Positions 1 through 9,752 are shown, counted from the first letter of the stretch. The stretch: 64,000 nucleotides of DNA from CAYMDS01 sp964653195 (GCA_964653195.1 CAZZCX010000002.1:29705-93704), one strand, 5' to 3'. Translations and numbers: made by a program. Notes: generated by a model from the letters alone, not told the origin.

Positions 1-583
1 TAGGGATACTTATAAAAGATGAAATTAAGAAGGCAAAGGTGTAACTATTTAACTCAAAATTTCTAAGCAGTAAAAAAACGAGAATTATATTAAAAGATAA
101 TTGTTCTATGATTTGTGGTATAACCAATCTTTCAAACTTAATATGACGCTCAAGAAGTATGGAAGGTATTATCTTAAAGGATGATAAAAAAATACAAAAT
201 ACTAAAGTTAATAGTAGATTCTCAGCCGTCGAGTCTAAATTAAATATATCACTAATTTTCCCCCGGAACAAAAAAACAGTGATAAATACAGTCAACGTTA
301 TAAAAAATTGTAGGGTAAATGTAGTCGTAATATCATCATCTTCAAGCTCACTTTTTTTTTGAACTAAAGCTGCGCCTAACCCGAAGTCTGTAAAAAAACT
401 TATAACTCTTTGCACAGCAGTAACTACTGTGTATATGCCAAATCCACTTATCGCCAAATACGATGAGACTATGAACTTTGCGCTTAAATTAATAAGTATA
501 AGCAAGAATTGACGTGAAATTAAAGCAACTATTCCATTTATAGTACGTTTTGTAATGAGATGTAAATCTAATTCATCATCCAT
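1..583 (-). CDS. Wzx-like oligosaccharide flippase, N-terminal part (cut by window edge)
   Basis: An open frame starts at the ATG at 581-583 and runs off the left edge without a stop, giving 194 codons. The product begins MDDELDLHLITKRTINGIV and has long hydrophobic segments. It carries the GFGIYTVVTAVQRVISFFTDFG-like region near residues 45-65 and an ALVQKK turn, which are typical of the N-terminal half of polysaccharide flippases of the MOP superfamily (RfbX/Wzx, Polysacc_synt). These proteins move lipid-linked glycans across the membrane. It starts only 4 bp after the GT2 stop at 588, so it is probably translated from the same mRNA. The C-terminal half is outside the window, so the family call rests on the N-terminus alone. 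Confidence 0.75.
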   Translation of the reverse strand, partial: MDDELDLHLITKRTINGIVALISRQFLLILINLSAKFIVSSYLAISGFGIYTVVTAVQRVISFFTDFGLGAALVQKKSELEDDDITTTFTLQFFITLTVFITVFLFRGKISDIFNLDSTAENLLLTLVFCIFLSSFKIIPSILLERHIKFERLVIPQIIEQLSFNIILVFLLLRNFELNSYTFAFLISSFISIP

Positions 584-587
584 AAAA

Positions 588-1322
588 TTATTTTCTGATT
601 ACTAACCAAGGTTTAGTTCTAAGCAATCTAGTCATGACTTTTATATCGCCCCATATAGTAGATATGAGTCTGACGGTTGATCCGGGGTTATCAACCCAAT
701 GTACCGGTTCTTCAAATATCCTATAACCGCTTTTCTCGGCAAGAATTAGCAATTCCCCATCAAAAAACCAATCATTGTCTTTTACATGCGGTATAAGATT
801 ATCAACGACTTTTCTATTTACTGCTTTAAATCCACATTGGGCATCTGTAAAACTTGTTCTGAAAAATAGTTGAATGAAGAAAAAATTAAGAGTTCTAGAA
901 GTTAATTCTCTAACCCATGTCCTCCCCTCCACCTTAGCCCCCTTGGCTAACCTAGAACCCACCGCTACATCATATCCATTCCTTAATGCAGTTAAAATAA
1001 TTGGCAAATGGATAAGATCGGTAGATAAATCTAAATCCATATATACACAATAGTCTGTTTTTGCATCACTCCATACTCTTTTAACGGCTCTACCTCTACC
1101 CTTTTGCTCTAAGCGAAATAACGAAATGTTTGTGTGCTTTTTAGCTAAAGTTGACGCTATTACCGGCGTATTGTCCATTGATGCGTTATCAGCTATTGTA
1201 ATATGCCATGAATACCCGTTCATTTTCTTATTACAGAAATTGAAAAGGGTCATTATATTTGCCTCCAACTCCTTCTCTTCGTTATAAACTGGTATGACAA
1301 TTTCTACACTAGGATTTTTCAC
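588..1322 (-). CDS. GT2 family glycosyltransferase, dolichyl-phosphate glucose/mannose synthase-like
   Basis: This 244-residue GT-A protein has the nucleotide-sugar binding start VEIVIPVYNEE (6-16), a DLDLSTD metal-binding motif (96-102), DAQCGFKAV (160-168) and WFFDGELL (185-192). That order is characteristic of polyprenyl-phosphate beta-glucosyl/mannosyltransferases. The enzyme would charge a lipid carrier with a sugar on the cytoplasmic face, supplying the GT-C enzymes encoded upstream. There is no membrane domain. It starts with GTG, and this start overlaps the last base of the upstream TAG at 1322, so translation is probably coupled. The sugar specificity cannot be read from the sequence. 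Confidence 0.85.
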   Translation of the reverse strand: MKNPSVEIVIPVYNEEKELEANIMTLFNFCNKKMNGYSWHITIADNASMDNTPVIASTLAKKHTNISLFRLEQKGRGRAVKRVWSDAKTDYCVYMDLDLSTDLIHLPIILTALRNGYDVAVGSRLAKGAKVEGRTWVRELTSRTLNFFFIQLFFRTSFTDAQCGFKAVNRKVVDNLIPHVKDNDWFFDGELLILAEKSGYRIFEEPVHWVDNPGSTVRLISTIWGDIKVMTRLLRTKPWLVIRK

Positions 1323-3088
1323 TAATTTAATTTCGAACCTTTCTTAACTAAGGATACGTAACGTATTATACCAATAATTAATAAAGCTAAGCTTAGTAAA
1401 GTTAAACTATTTCCTATAATTTGCACTGTAGTTGGCTCAAAATTCATAACAACAACGTTTTTCCCTGGATTAATATTTAATTCAATTCCTTTGTTTGTCG
1501 AAAGATAGTTTGTTTGCTTTCCATTAATTGATAACCTCCAAGAAGGAAAAGGGGCTGTACGGATTAAAATATCAGTTTCAGTTTTCGAATCTGTCCTAAA
1601 GATAAATTGTTTGGTTGTTTGTTTATCTACTACTAATTCTTCAAAATCACCATTTAATACAACTATTTTATTCTTAACTATATCTGATTGATTTATTGGT
1701 TTTATAAAATATTTAGGCATATACTCGTCTGAAATTTTAGATACAGTCCATTTAACGTTTTGTTCATTTATAAAATCATTTGCACTATAACCATAAATAG
1801 TTCTTGGTATAAATAGTCCGTCATAAAATAAAACAACACCAAAAATAATAATACCGATAGTGACAAAAGATATACTTCGTGGAATTTTATTCTGAAAAAC
1901 AACTATTGCTCCCCAAACACCTGCTCCACCTAGAAGAGATGAAAAGAAGGCTACAAAAGAAAGAAATCTCCATGGAAATTGTATGTATTTCATAACTGGT
2001 ACAAAATCCCATATAGCTTTAGATAGATTGGTAGTAAATAATACACTCAAAAGAAAAAAAATAATTAAAAGCATTATAGCTCTACTCTGCTTGAAGTACG
2101 TATGCCACAAGAAAGGCAATAATATGATAGCTATAAATGAAAGCAATAAATGAACTTTCCCTATACGAAATGACATACCATCTATATCGCCTTCAATTGA
2201 ACCACCAAAGCCCCACTGACTTTCCCAAAGCTGATTTGGAGCAATAAAATGCAAGTTATATTCAAAGTTACCATCAAGCTGAGACGATATATTAGTATAA
2301 TTTAACTCAAGTATCGCAGGTAACCAATAGAAAGAAGCTAATAATATTCCTAATAAGACAGGAAAAATTAAATACCTAATTTCGAGCATTTTGCTTTTTG
2401 TTTTGAAAATTCCGCAAACGATAATTAAGAAAGATCCAAGATACAATAATAAAATAAATGCAGAAAGATTGTGAGATATAATTATTAGAGAAAAAGTTAA
2501 AGCAGAAAGCATAGACCAAATAATATAATTTCTTGTAAATATTTGTTTATTTGTATTACTACTATGTGTAAGTATTTGATTAAAAATCTTATAAAGAGAG
2601 AGTAAAAATAGAGGGAAAAAACCATATGCCCAAAATTCTGAAACTGCCCCTCTTACGTATAGATTAACTGCATGATAAGGAGCGTAAATATAAAGTAAAG
2701 ATGAAATAATAGCAGCTTTTATACCGAAAAATTCCTTAGCTAAGAAATACATCGACACACCTGCAAAAATAAATCCTACCCCCATCATGAGTTTGGTCGA
2801 AAATAACACATCAAAACCAATAAGCGTAAACAAAGCACCAAAATAATAAGCAAATGGAGCATAAAAATTAAAGATAGGATAACCATAACCATAACCTAAA
2901 TCAGACACCCAACGTACCGGAAATAATCCGTCACTTAATGCTTTTGCCATTTGCCAAACTCTCACTACCTGCGTATCATCGTGCATCGGAAAAAAACCAG
3001 GAATAAATAAAGCACGAATAGAAAAGTAAGAAAATATAAGCACTACAATTAACCCTATTAAGGAAAGTTTGATCTGATTTGATTTCAT
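1322..3088 (-). CDS. PTPS-related multi-TM membrane protein, putative GT-C glycosyltransferase
   Basis: This is a 588-residue integral membrane protein with about a dozen hydrophobic segments. After the first TM it has FFPMHDDTQVVRVWQMAKAL followed by GYGYGYPIFNFYAPFAYYFG. That pattern defines the family named 6-pyruvoyl-tetrahydropterin synthase-related (PF10131), which is a misnomer: these are membrane proteins of GT-C/YfhO-like type. An acidic motif in the first outer loop and a soluble beta-rich C-terminal part (after about residue 420) fit an extracytoplasmic sugar transferase using a lipid-linked donor. A paralogue lies 4 bp upstream (3093-4763). The function is inferred from family and context. 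Confidence 0.75.
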   Translation of the reverse strand: MKSNQIKLSLIGLIVVLIFSYFSIRALFIPGFFPMHDDTQVVRVWQMAKALSDGLFPVRWVSDLGYGYGYPIFNFYAPFAYYFGALFTLIGFDVLFSTKLMMGVGFIFAGVSMYFLAKEFFGIKAAIISSLLYIYAPYHAVNLYVRGAVSEFWAYGFFPLFLLSLYKIFNQILTHSSNTNKQIFTRNYIIWSMLSALTFSLIIISHNLSAFILLLYLGSFLIIVCGIFKTKSKMLEIRYLIFPVLLGILLASFYWLPAILELNYTNISSQLDGNFEYNLHFIAPNQLWESQWGFGGSIEGDIDGMSFRIGKVHLLLSFIAIILLPFLWHTYFKQSRAIMLLIIFFLLSVLFTTNLSKAIWDFVPVMKYIQFPWRFLSFVAFFSSLLGGAGVWGAIVVFQNKIPRSISFVTIGIIIFGVVLFYDGLFIPRTIYGYSANDFINEQNVKWTVSKISDEYMPKYFIKPINQSDIVKNKIVVLNGDFEELVVDKQTTKQFIFRTDSKTETDILIRTAPFPSWRLSINGKQTNYLSTNKGIELNINPGKNVVVMNFEPTTVQIIGNSLTLLSLALLIIGIIRYVSLVKKGSKLN

Positions 3089-3092
3089 AAAT

Positions 3093-4763
3093 TTAATTTC
3101 TAATATGAGTCTCTCTACTTTTTCGTAAAGAATTTAAAAAATAAGATAAAAAAATAAATAAAGATAAAATTGATATCACATTTGCTATCATTCTTAATCT
3201 TGTTTCACCAAAAGTGAACGTTACCATATGTAATCCAGGAGGTATCGATATCTCCATCAAACCTTTATTGTTCTTATAGTCAATTAAATTTACTTTATTA
3301 TCTACATTTGCAGTCCATCCTGGATAATAAATTGTATTTACCCTAATTTTTGCTTGTTTTTTAATTTGAGCTGAAAAGCCAATTTGCTTTGAGCTTACGA
3401 AAAGTCCTGATATTTCACCTTCTCCACTTAGTATCTCAATTTTCTCAGAATGTCTGATAACTGGTTTTTCTTTCACCCATAATGGCATAAATTCATTTGA
3501 GGAAGTTGTAGTCGCATCATTGGTGAGATAAAAATCATCACCACGATTTACATATTCTGACGGGTGAGCAAAAGGCAACAAACTAATGACTGAAAAAACT
3601 AAAAGTATTAAACCCAACATTCTGGTTTTTGGAATATTAATTATATATCCTATACATAGACTCATTAGAAAACCAATTACTGCTAGCATAGTCCATGGGT
3701 AATTAATATCTTTGAACAATGGTAATATCTCCCAAATCAAGTGAGACTGCCTAAATAGCATCATAATATAGAAAAGTAAACAGAAAATTATACTTACTGC
3801 TATAAATGTCGACTGCTCTCTTTTTCTGATTTTATATAAAATTATTCCTAAAACGAAAATCAAACCAATAGTATGAGCAAGCCCGATTTGATATGTAAAA
3901 GCATCCGAATCCGTGGGTATACCATAACCCCATGAATATTTGAATAAATCAATAATATTTACAAAATACAATGATCGATCAGCTATTGGATTTATAGAGA
4001 GCGAAACAAATTGTTTTTCGATTAGAGCAGGAATCCAGAAAAATGCAGCCATCAAAACACCAGTAATACTTCCTGTTAAGCCAAAAAATAAAGATTTGTA
4101 CTTTCTAGATAAAAAAGTTAAAAGCAAACAGAAAAAAATTATTGGTGCGAAAAATACAGCCATAATATTATGCGTCATAATTAAAAAAGCAATAAAAAAA
4201 GCAAGTGATAATACTGAGATTTTTATATTTTTCAAATTATAGATATTGTAAAAACTTAAAATAATAAGAGGAAAATAAACAAAAGAAAGTGATTCGCCTA
4301 AGGAACCTCTGACATACAGATCTACAAGTCGATATGGCAGAAACATATATAGAATAGCGCTATTAAATCCTGAATACCTACTATTCCAGATGTATTTACT
4401 CAAGTAATACATTCCGATTCCCGATAATGGAACACTCGCTGCAAATAATATCTTTATGCTATCAACAAAACCAAACCCAACCGCTTTTAAAATAAATCCT
4501 AGATAATATGGAAATGGATATGCAAAATTAAATAGCGGATATCCGTAGCCAAAATTTAAATTACCGCTATATCGGGGTGGAAGCTGAAATTCTTTTAACT
4601 CCCTATACATATCCGCAAGACGTACCACTGCCCATTCACCATCATGAGTAGGGAAAAAACCCTGATGAGAAAAGGGTAAAATTAATAAAATTGATAATAA
4701 AATAATTAGAAAGAGATATACCGCATCGTGCTTATTGTTAAGTAAAATAATTTTTATATTCAT
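3093..4763 (-). CDS. PTPS-related multi-TM membrane protein, putative GT-C glycosyltransferase (paralogue)
   Basis: This 556-residue multi-spanning protein has the same architecture as its neighbour at 1322-3088: first TM, then GFFPTHDGEWAVVRLADMYR, then GNLNFGYGYPLFNFAYPFPY, and a soluble C-terminal region after about residue 420. The tandem pair looks like an ancient duplication, since motifs are shared but most residues differ. It probably acts outside the membrane with a polyprenyl-phosphate sugar donor. About 80 bp separate it from the upstream GT39 gene, which leaves room for an internal promoter, although none is convincing. Confidence 0.72.
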   Translation of the reverse strand: MNIKIILLNNKHDAVYLFLIILLSILLILPFSHQGFFPTHDGEWAVVRLADMYRELKEFQLPPRYSGNLNFGYGYPLFNFAYPFPYYLGFILKAVGFGFVDSIKILFAASVPLSGIGMYYLSKYIWNSRYSGFNSAILYMFLPYRLVDLYVRGSLGESLSFVYFPLIILSFYNIYNLKNIKISVLSLAFFIAFLIMTHNIMAVFFAPIIFFCLLLTFLSRKYKSLFFGLTGSITGVLMAAFFWIPALIEKQFVSLSINPIADRSLYFVNIIDLFKYSWGYGIPTDSDAFTYQIGLAHTIGLIFVLGIILYKIRKREQSTFIAVSIIFCLLFYIMMLFRQSHLIWEILPLFKDINYPWTMLAVIGFLMSLCIGYIINIPKTRMLGLILLVFSVISLLPFAHPSEYVNRGDDFYLTNDATTTSSNEFMPLWVKEKPVIRHSEKIEILSGEGEISGLFVSSKQIGFSAQIKKQAKIRVNTIYYPGWTANVDNKVNLIDYKNNKGLMEISIPPGLHMVTFTFGETRLRMIANVISILSLFIFLSYFLNSLRKSRETHIRN

Positions 4764-4843
4764 AAATTATATATTTATCTAAATTCTGTGGAAACAAAGT
4801 AAATTTTCTTAAATATAAAAATAATAAAAACGAAAATCATTCG

Positions 4844-6361
4844 TCATTCATTCTCAATCTTATAAAGAGTCAACCATGCATCAGGTGCGAGTTTTTTAAT
4901 ACGTAATACTTCTCTAAGCTGCCAAGAATCAGGAGCAATACCTTTACCAGGACACTGGGAGCATTCTTGATAAAAAACTATATATGTAGAAAAACTTTTG
5001 GACGAAACTATTAATTCTTCAGGAATATCACTATTTATTGGCCAAATACCCTTAATATCAAATTGGGGATCATCATGAAGATAAATAGTATAAGCATCAG
5101 GCATAAGACCAAATGTACCCTGGGTATAAAGCATAACTTTATTTTTTTCCGTCTGCTTCAGATAATTAATCGTCTCCTGTATCCCATATCCAGAAGGCCA
5201 GTCCGTATAATATTGACTGACATCTGATTGCGGAATGGGTGCTTTATGAAAATTATTCAAAATGAAATAATCTTTATATAAAGCTACAAGTATAATTGCA
5301 GACATAAAAGCTATTTTTAATATAAGTGAGTCCATTTTTTTCATGATGTAATATGTGGCATATGACACTAATGGAATTAATGAAAGTGTCATAAATAGGA
5401 TATATCTGGGATAAAGTGTTTTACCAAATAATGCCAATGCTATAAACGGAACAAAAAACCATGCTATAAGTAATAATTTTTCTTTGAAATATTTTTTCTC
5501 TGCGATAAAAGAGACTAACACAAGTACCGTAAATGGTATAGTAAAATACTTCAGAAACCAATCTCTTTGACCTACCCATAGATTATCCCAAAAATATGTA
5601 ATTGGGTGCTTAATCCACTCCTGGAATGGATAAATAAAAGTAGCATCTTTCTGGGAAATTATATAAAAGAATGGAGATAATCTGAGAATTGAATAAATTC
5701 CAAAAACAATCGCTGCAGAAAAAGCGCTAAGTATAATAAATCGCAATATAGGCCTTATATCTAGCTTTTTTTTATAATCAAATAAAATTAAAGAAAAAGG
5801 CAAAAGATAGACAACGAAAAAACCACTTGTCTTATTTAAAACTCCCAAACCGCCAATTACTCCAAGAAAAATTGCGTAGTTCAGATTTGCAGTTCTTGCA
5901 AGCTTAATAGTCAGAAACAATCCCCAAATAGCAAAAGTCCCTACTAAGCTGTCATAAAGCGCCATACGATCATAGACCAAGGCAAATGGATAAATAACAT
6001 AGAGAAAAGATGAAATCAAACCTATATATCTATTTTTAAATGCTTCTCTCCCTAAAAAAAACAGTCCAGTTAAGGTAAAAAAACCAGCAATAACAGATAC
6101 AATTCTTCCCGCAAGCAAAGGATTTGAAATAAATCTCATCATTAGTACTATTATCCAAATAAATAATGGCTGCTTACCGTCAGTAAGCGATATAAAGCGC
6201 CAATTAGCATCATTAAATGCAATTTGCGCCCATCGAATATAAATAGCCTCATCAGTAAAAATCGGTAAATCAAAAATTTTAGCTAAACGAGGAGTAAAAT
6301 ATAATAGTGTAATTATTGACGCGATAATAACTTCAAAGGAATACTTTTTGAGATAACCCAT
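4844..6361 (-). CDS. GT39/PMT-like membrane glycosyltransferase (ArnT/PMT_2 type)
   Basis: This 505-residue protein has about 10-12 membrane segments. Its first outer loop carries DLPIFTDEAIYIRWAQ, with the D-E pair near residues 37-38 that is the catalytic/metal site in PMT and ArnT enzymes. This is followed by a KQPLFIWIIVLMMRF stretch matching the second half of that loop. Such enzymes transfer a sugar from polyprenyl phosphate to protein or lipid outside the membrane. A soluble C-terminal part follows, including a CSQCPG cysteine pair near residue 475. Its start lies inside the 3' end of the upstream gene (49-bp overlap), which suggests translational coupling. Confidence 0.82.
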   Translation of the reverse strand: MGYLKKYSFEVIIASIITLLYFTPRLAKIFDLPIFTDEAIYIRWAQIAFNDANWRFISLTDGKQPLFIWIIVLMMRFISNPLLAGRIVSVIAGFFTLTGLFFLGREAFKNRYIGLISSFLYVIYPFALVYDRMALYDSLVGTFAIWGLFLTIKLARTANLNYAIFLGVIGGLGVLNKTSGFFVVYLLPFSLILFDYKKKLDIRPILRFIILSAFSAAIVFGIYSILRLSPFFYIISQKDATFIYPFQEWIKHPITYFWDNLWVGQRDWFLKYFTIPFTVLVLVSFIAEKKYFKEKLLLIAWFFVPFIALALFGKTLYPRYILFMTLSLIPLVSYATYYIMKKMDSLILKIAFMSAIILVALYKDYFILNNFHKAPIPQSDVSQYYTDWPSGYGIQETINYLKQTEKNKVMLYTQGTFGLMPDAYTIYLHDDPQFDIKGIWPINSDIPEELIVSSKSFSTYIVFYQECSQCPGKGIAPDSWQLREVLRIKKLAPDAWLTLYKIENE

Positions 6362-7437
6362 ACAGTTAAATTATACAGAAACGGCAAAAGTAGAAGCAAA
6401 TAGCGAGGGAAAACCGGACTTATAGCCAAAAACGCTCCATAAATTGCAGACCATGAAATTACAAGCAAAATAGGAAACTGTATATTCTTTCTTTGAAAAA
6501 AACTGAAGACTGAAACGATGCTAGATAGAGGCCAAAGCATACTCCACTCTTTCACTTTTTGAATTGTAGAAAAATGCGTATACCATTTGCCCTGTAAGAT
6601 AAGCGGGAAAATAGTGCCTATAAAAGGGGACCTGGCACCGTCTCTATAAAACGAAAGAATATACTTCTGCACCTTAATAAAATCAATAAAATTATGACCA
6701 ATCAGAAAATACCTCAGATAAGTGAGAACAAAAACAAAAAAACTAATAGGCAATGAAAGAAAATATTTATATATTTCTTTCTTATCTTTATAATGTATTG
6801 TAATTGCTATAAGAATTGCCAGTACAGGTAAAACAGCTAAAAAAGCCAGCTTGGAAGCAGCGAAAAATCCAAGCATTATAGAAGAGATAAAATATTTCTT
6901 TTTTATGATAAAGATAAAAACCAGTAAAAGAAATAGCAGTTGAGTCAAATCGAAGAAAGGAGCACGGAGTTGGGTATAAAAAAGAGGGTCAAAGGAAAAT
7001 AACATTGCAGGTAAGAATGCCCAAAACTTACTTTTAAATATTTGATAATTAAATATATAGTAAACGCCAAGACTACTTAAGCCAATAATTAAAGCAAAGA
7101 TATTTTCATTTTTAAAAAGTAGAATTGTTAGACCTAAGATATACTTGCTCAAATATTGTGTTTCAGGGTTAATCAATGTCGGGTCAGCTCCCTTAATTAA
7201 CTCCCATGACGAGTATATATATAATCCATCATCACCTATCGAATTAGTTGAATTTGGAACTACCCACTGTGATTTGAGATATCTCTCTTTCCAGTAATTA
7301 GAATTAAATTTCGTCGTGTATCGACCCCGATAAGCGTAGATACGAAACAATAAATGACATGCAAATAGAATTATAAAAAATATCAATAATATTTTTTTAA
7401 ACTTATGAATATTCAAATTAGTATTTTTAATCAACAT
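6313..7437 (-). CDS. Multi-TM membrane protein, putative GT-C glycosyltransferase
   Basis: This hydrophobic protein of about 374 residues has a first TM near residues 14-32, then a long outer loop with SIGDDGLYIYSSWELIKG, then serial TM segments and an FFDLTQLLFLLL helix. The acidic pair after the first TM resembles GT-C enzymes, but no named family is certain. The longest frame opens with TTG at 7482. I chose the ATG at 7437 because it cuts the overlap with the upstream gene from 56 to 11 bp and removes a non-hydrophobic leader. Its position between two clear GT-C genes supports a role in glycan assembly. Confidence 0.65.
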   Translation of the reverse strand: MLIKNTNLNIHKFKKILLIFFIILFACHLLFRIYAYRGRYTTKFNSNYWKERYLKSQWVVPNSTNSIGDDGLYIYSSWELIKGADPTLINPETQYLSKYILGLTILLFKNENIFALIIGLSSLGVYYIFNYQIFKSKFWAFLPAMLFSFDPLFYTQLRAPFFDLTQLLFLLLVFIFIIKKKYFISSIMLGFFAASKLAFLAVLPVLAILIAITIHYKDKKEIYKYFLSLPISFFVFVLTYLRYFLIGHNFIDFIKVQKYILSFYRDGARSPFIGTIFPLILQGKWYTHFSTIQKVKEWSMLWPLSSIVSVFSFFQRKNIQFPILLVISWSAIYGAFLAISPVFPRYLLLLLPFLYNLTVWVISKSIPLKLLSRQ

Positions 7438-8608
7438 TATTTTTAAAACGTGTTTTGCCAAAATAAATAATTGACCAAACAATAATTATTACAATTGCTG
7501 TAATTAAATATAATGTGCTTAGTAGCTGAGGTACAGGTTCATCCCAGTGGCCTAAATATAAATAAGGAATGTATGACATTAAAGCTGAGAATGAAAATAT
7601 AAGTGATGCTGAAAAGATATATGTATTTCTTACAAGAAGCGCTGAGAAAGGTAAAAGGACCATTAAATACCAAGGCTGGAAATTACCTGATTTTTGAGTA
7701 GCAGCAAATACAGAGAATATTAGGCACACTAAAGAAACTATTGAAACTTGAGGCCATGTTATTTTCTCTTTCATGTATTGTAAAACGATAACTGCCAAAA
7801 ACACTGGGAGCAGAAAAACTGTCGCAAACTTTGTTGCGATTGAAAAAATCAAAAACATAGATGTAAGTAAATACCGTTTCTGGACAAGATAAAATAAACT
7901 AATTAACGCCATAAAAACCATAAAAATATCTAAATGTCCGGAAACGAGACTTTCAATCAATATGAGTGGGTTGAGTGCAAAAAAAGCAGTAGCTAAAGTT
8001 GAGGTTTTCGAATCAATTTTATGAACAATTTTGTTAATAAAATAAACTGAACCCAAATAAGAAATGCCGACTAAAATTTTGAACAGTAAAAAAGTGACTA
8101 TGAAAATTTGATTTCCAATATATGAAATCGGAATCGTTACAGCCAACCATAGCGGGCCGTATGGATATGTTCTATGTGTCCAATGCATAAATGAAAGCAT
8201 CGGGTCTTTGGGAAAATCTAAAGCTTTATAAAGATAGGGATTTTTACCATATAGCGTAAATATCTTCGCATCAAATATGTAGTTGAAAAAATCGTGAGAA
8301 AAAGCATTATACGAAAAAACGAGTAAGCAAGCTGTTAGGATTACCAATATCCACATATCTTTAACCGACATGGAACCTTTTTTTATTAAATATAAAAATA
8401 ATAAATATGAACTAAATAAAATACAAAGTATCAATAGATATAAAAATGTAGATAGAGGTCTGTTAAAATAACCTATACTCTGAAATAAGCTCTGTATCTT
8501 AAATAATTGCGGGAAACGAGTTAAAGCCAATCCTAAATCAATCTGCGTGAAAGAAAATAGAAATAAACCTACTACGCCTATTGTATGCAAAAATACTATT
8601 CTTTTCAT
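7427..8608 (-). CDS. Multi-TM mannosyltransferase-like protein (GT87/MptB-type GT-C)
   Basis: This integral membrane protein has 393 residues. After three N-terminal TM segments it shows NAFSHDFFNYIFDAKIFTLY and GKNPYLYKALDFP near residues 101-130, then RTYPYGPLWLAV. The D-F-x-Y-x-x-D-A and YGPLW motifs are characteristic of GT-C mannosyltransferases of the GT87 / polyprenol-phosphomannose-dependent type. It would use a lipid-linked mannose or related sugar on the outer face. A GT2 synthase gene lies 21 bp upstream in the same operon and could make the donor. The exact acceptor is unknown. Confidence 0.72.
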   Translation of the reverse strand: MKRIVFLHTIGVVGLFLFSFTQIDLGLALTRFPQLFKIQSLFQSIGYFNRPLSTFLYLLILCILFSSYLLFLYLIKKGSMSVKDMWILVILTACLLVFSYNAFSHDFFNYIFDAKIFTLYGKNPYLYKALDFPKDPMLSFMHWTHRTYPYGPLWLAVTIPISYIGNQIFIVTFLLFKILVGISYLGSVYFINKIVHKIDSKTSTLATAFFALNPLILIESLVSGHLDIFMVFMALISLFYLVQKRYLLTSMFLIFSIATKFATVFLLPVFLAVIVLQYMKEKITWPQVSIVSLVCLIFSVFAATQKSGNFQPWYLMVLLPFSALLVRNTYIFSASLIFSFSALMSYIPYLYLGHWDEPVPQLLSTLYLITAIVIIIVWSIIYFGKTRFKNNVD

Positions 8609-8629
8609 TTTTTACTTTTTACAAATAAA

Positions 8630-9385
8630 TTATAAGTATTTTCCTTTTTTATTATTATTTCTTATACTTAATAACTCTAAAACTCCTTCTACTGAATCAC
8701 GAATTGGACTTACTCTTCGACTTTCTACATATAACCAGCTTACTGGAACCTCTTTGATACGAAAACCTAAATTCTTTGCATAAAGTAATAATTCTACATC
8801 GAATCCAGCTTTTACCGCAGATCCCACTATTGTTTTATAACCATCATGGGCTGTATTTATTTTATTGAATACTTGTAATGCAGCACTTCTTGAAAACATC
8901 TTAAAACCACATTGGGTATCAGTTATATCATTAAGCCCAACTAAAACTTTGCGAAGAATGATATTCGCTCGGGATATGATAAGTCTTGAGAGAGGAGATC
9001 CTTTCCTTTGTGTGTTTCTTGAACCTATTACCACTCCATAACCTTTCTGAAAATAGGGCAGTAATTTGCTTATTTCCTCAATTGGTGTCGCTTGATCCAT
9101 ATCAGTAAAAAGAACATACTTACCTTTCGTTGCTAAAACACCCTTAGTTACTGCGCCTGCTTTACCCATGTGTTCACTTTTAATTATAATAAAATGCTTA
9201 TTTTCACTAGCAAATTTCTCAACAAAGCCAATACTACCATCCTTCGAACCATCATCTACCACTATAACCTCATAGGAATACTCCATCTTATCGAGATAGT
9301 GTTTTAGCTTATTGAGTACACCTTTACGAAGATTTGCCATCTCATCAAATGATGGGATTACCACACTGAGGTAAATATTATTCAC
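8630..9385 (-). CDS. GT2 family glycosyltransferase, polyprenyl-phosphate glycosyltransferase-like
   Basis: This cytoplasmic GT-A enzyme has YLSVVIPSFDE at its start, VIVVDDGSKDGS, FTDMDQATP (metal-binding region) and TDTQCGFKMFSR, the signature set of dolichyl-phosphate sugar synthases. It lacks a C-terminal GtrA domain, unlike the homologue at 52897. The frame can be extended to a GTG at 9430, but that would overlap the MazG-like gene by 23 bp. I prefer the GTG at 9385, which places the first beta strand at the N-terminus (251 residues). It is a likely donor-making enzyme for the GT-C proteins downstream. Confidence 0.82.
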   Translation of the reverse strand: MNNIYLSVVIPSFDEMANLRKGVLNKLKHYLDKMEYSYEVIVVDDGSKDGSIGFVEKFASENKHFIIIKSEHMGKAGAVTKGVLATKGKYVLFTDMDQATPIEEISKLLPYFQKGYGVVIGSRNTQRKGSPLSRLIISRANIILRKVLVGLNDITDTQCGFKMFSRSAALQVFNKINTAHDGYKTIVGSAVKAGFDVELLLYAKNLGFRIKEVPVSWLYVESRRVSPIRDSVEGVLELLSIRNNNKKGKYL

Positions 9386-9407
9386 TTTACAATTATACAA
9401 CAATGTT

Positions 9408-9746
9408 TTATCTCTTATCACCTTCACCACTGATCTTTCCGCGTTTCAAACGAGAAAATAATTTATCTAAATTGGCCTCTGCGACTTCTTCAACAGTCAT
9501 TCCAAGCTCTGTACAAATTTGTGTGAAATACCACAAAACATCCCCTAATTCACTTTTTAGCATCACTTTATCATCTTCGCTGATTTTCCCATTTTTATCT
9601 CTAAATATTTTTTTTATTTTTCCTGCGAATTCACCGGCTTCATTTACTAATCCAAGCGTAGGATAAATAAGTGGTCCTTCAACTTTTATAAGTGACCAAG
9701 TTTTCCGAGACTCTTTCTGGTAGTTTTTATATTTCTTCGTATTCAT
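9408..9746 (-). CDS. MazG-like nucleotide pyrophosphohydrolase
   Basis: This 112-residue all-helical protein has the MazG metal-binding pattern: NEAGEFAGKIKK (E-x-x-E) and, about 25 residues later, KSELGDVLWYF (E-x-x-D). Members hydrolyse nucleoside triphosphates to monophosphates and pyrophosphate, usually to clear non-canonical nucleotides. It is a single-domain form, about the usual length. It is the first gene of the minus-strand glycan operon. A TGATATAAT extended -10 (TATAAT at 9753-9758) ends 6 nt before the ATG, so the transcript should start at or next to the start codon. A functional link with glycan synthesis is not evident. Confidence 0.85.
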   Translation of the reverse strand: MNTKKYKNYQKESRKTWSLIKVEGPLIYPTLGLVNEAGEFAGKIKKIFRDKNGKISEDDKVMLKSELGDVLWYFTQICTELGMTVEEVAEANLDKLFSRLKRGKISGEGDKR

Positions 9747-9752
9747 AACTAA

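Noticed and set aside
159..362. 67-residue plus-strand frame near the left edge
   Set aside because: It lies antisense to the open flippase frame on the minus strand, is low-complexity (Lys/Asn then poly-Ser) and has no start signal.
1322..4763. Pterin biosynthesis enzymes suggested by the PTPS-related family name
   Set aside because: The proteins are multi-TM and lack the zinc-binding histidines of real PTPS; the family name is historical.
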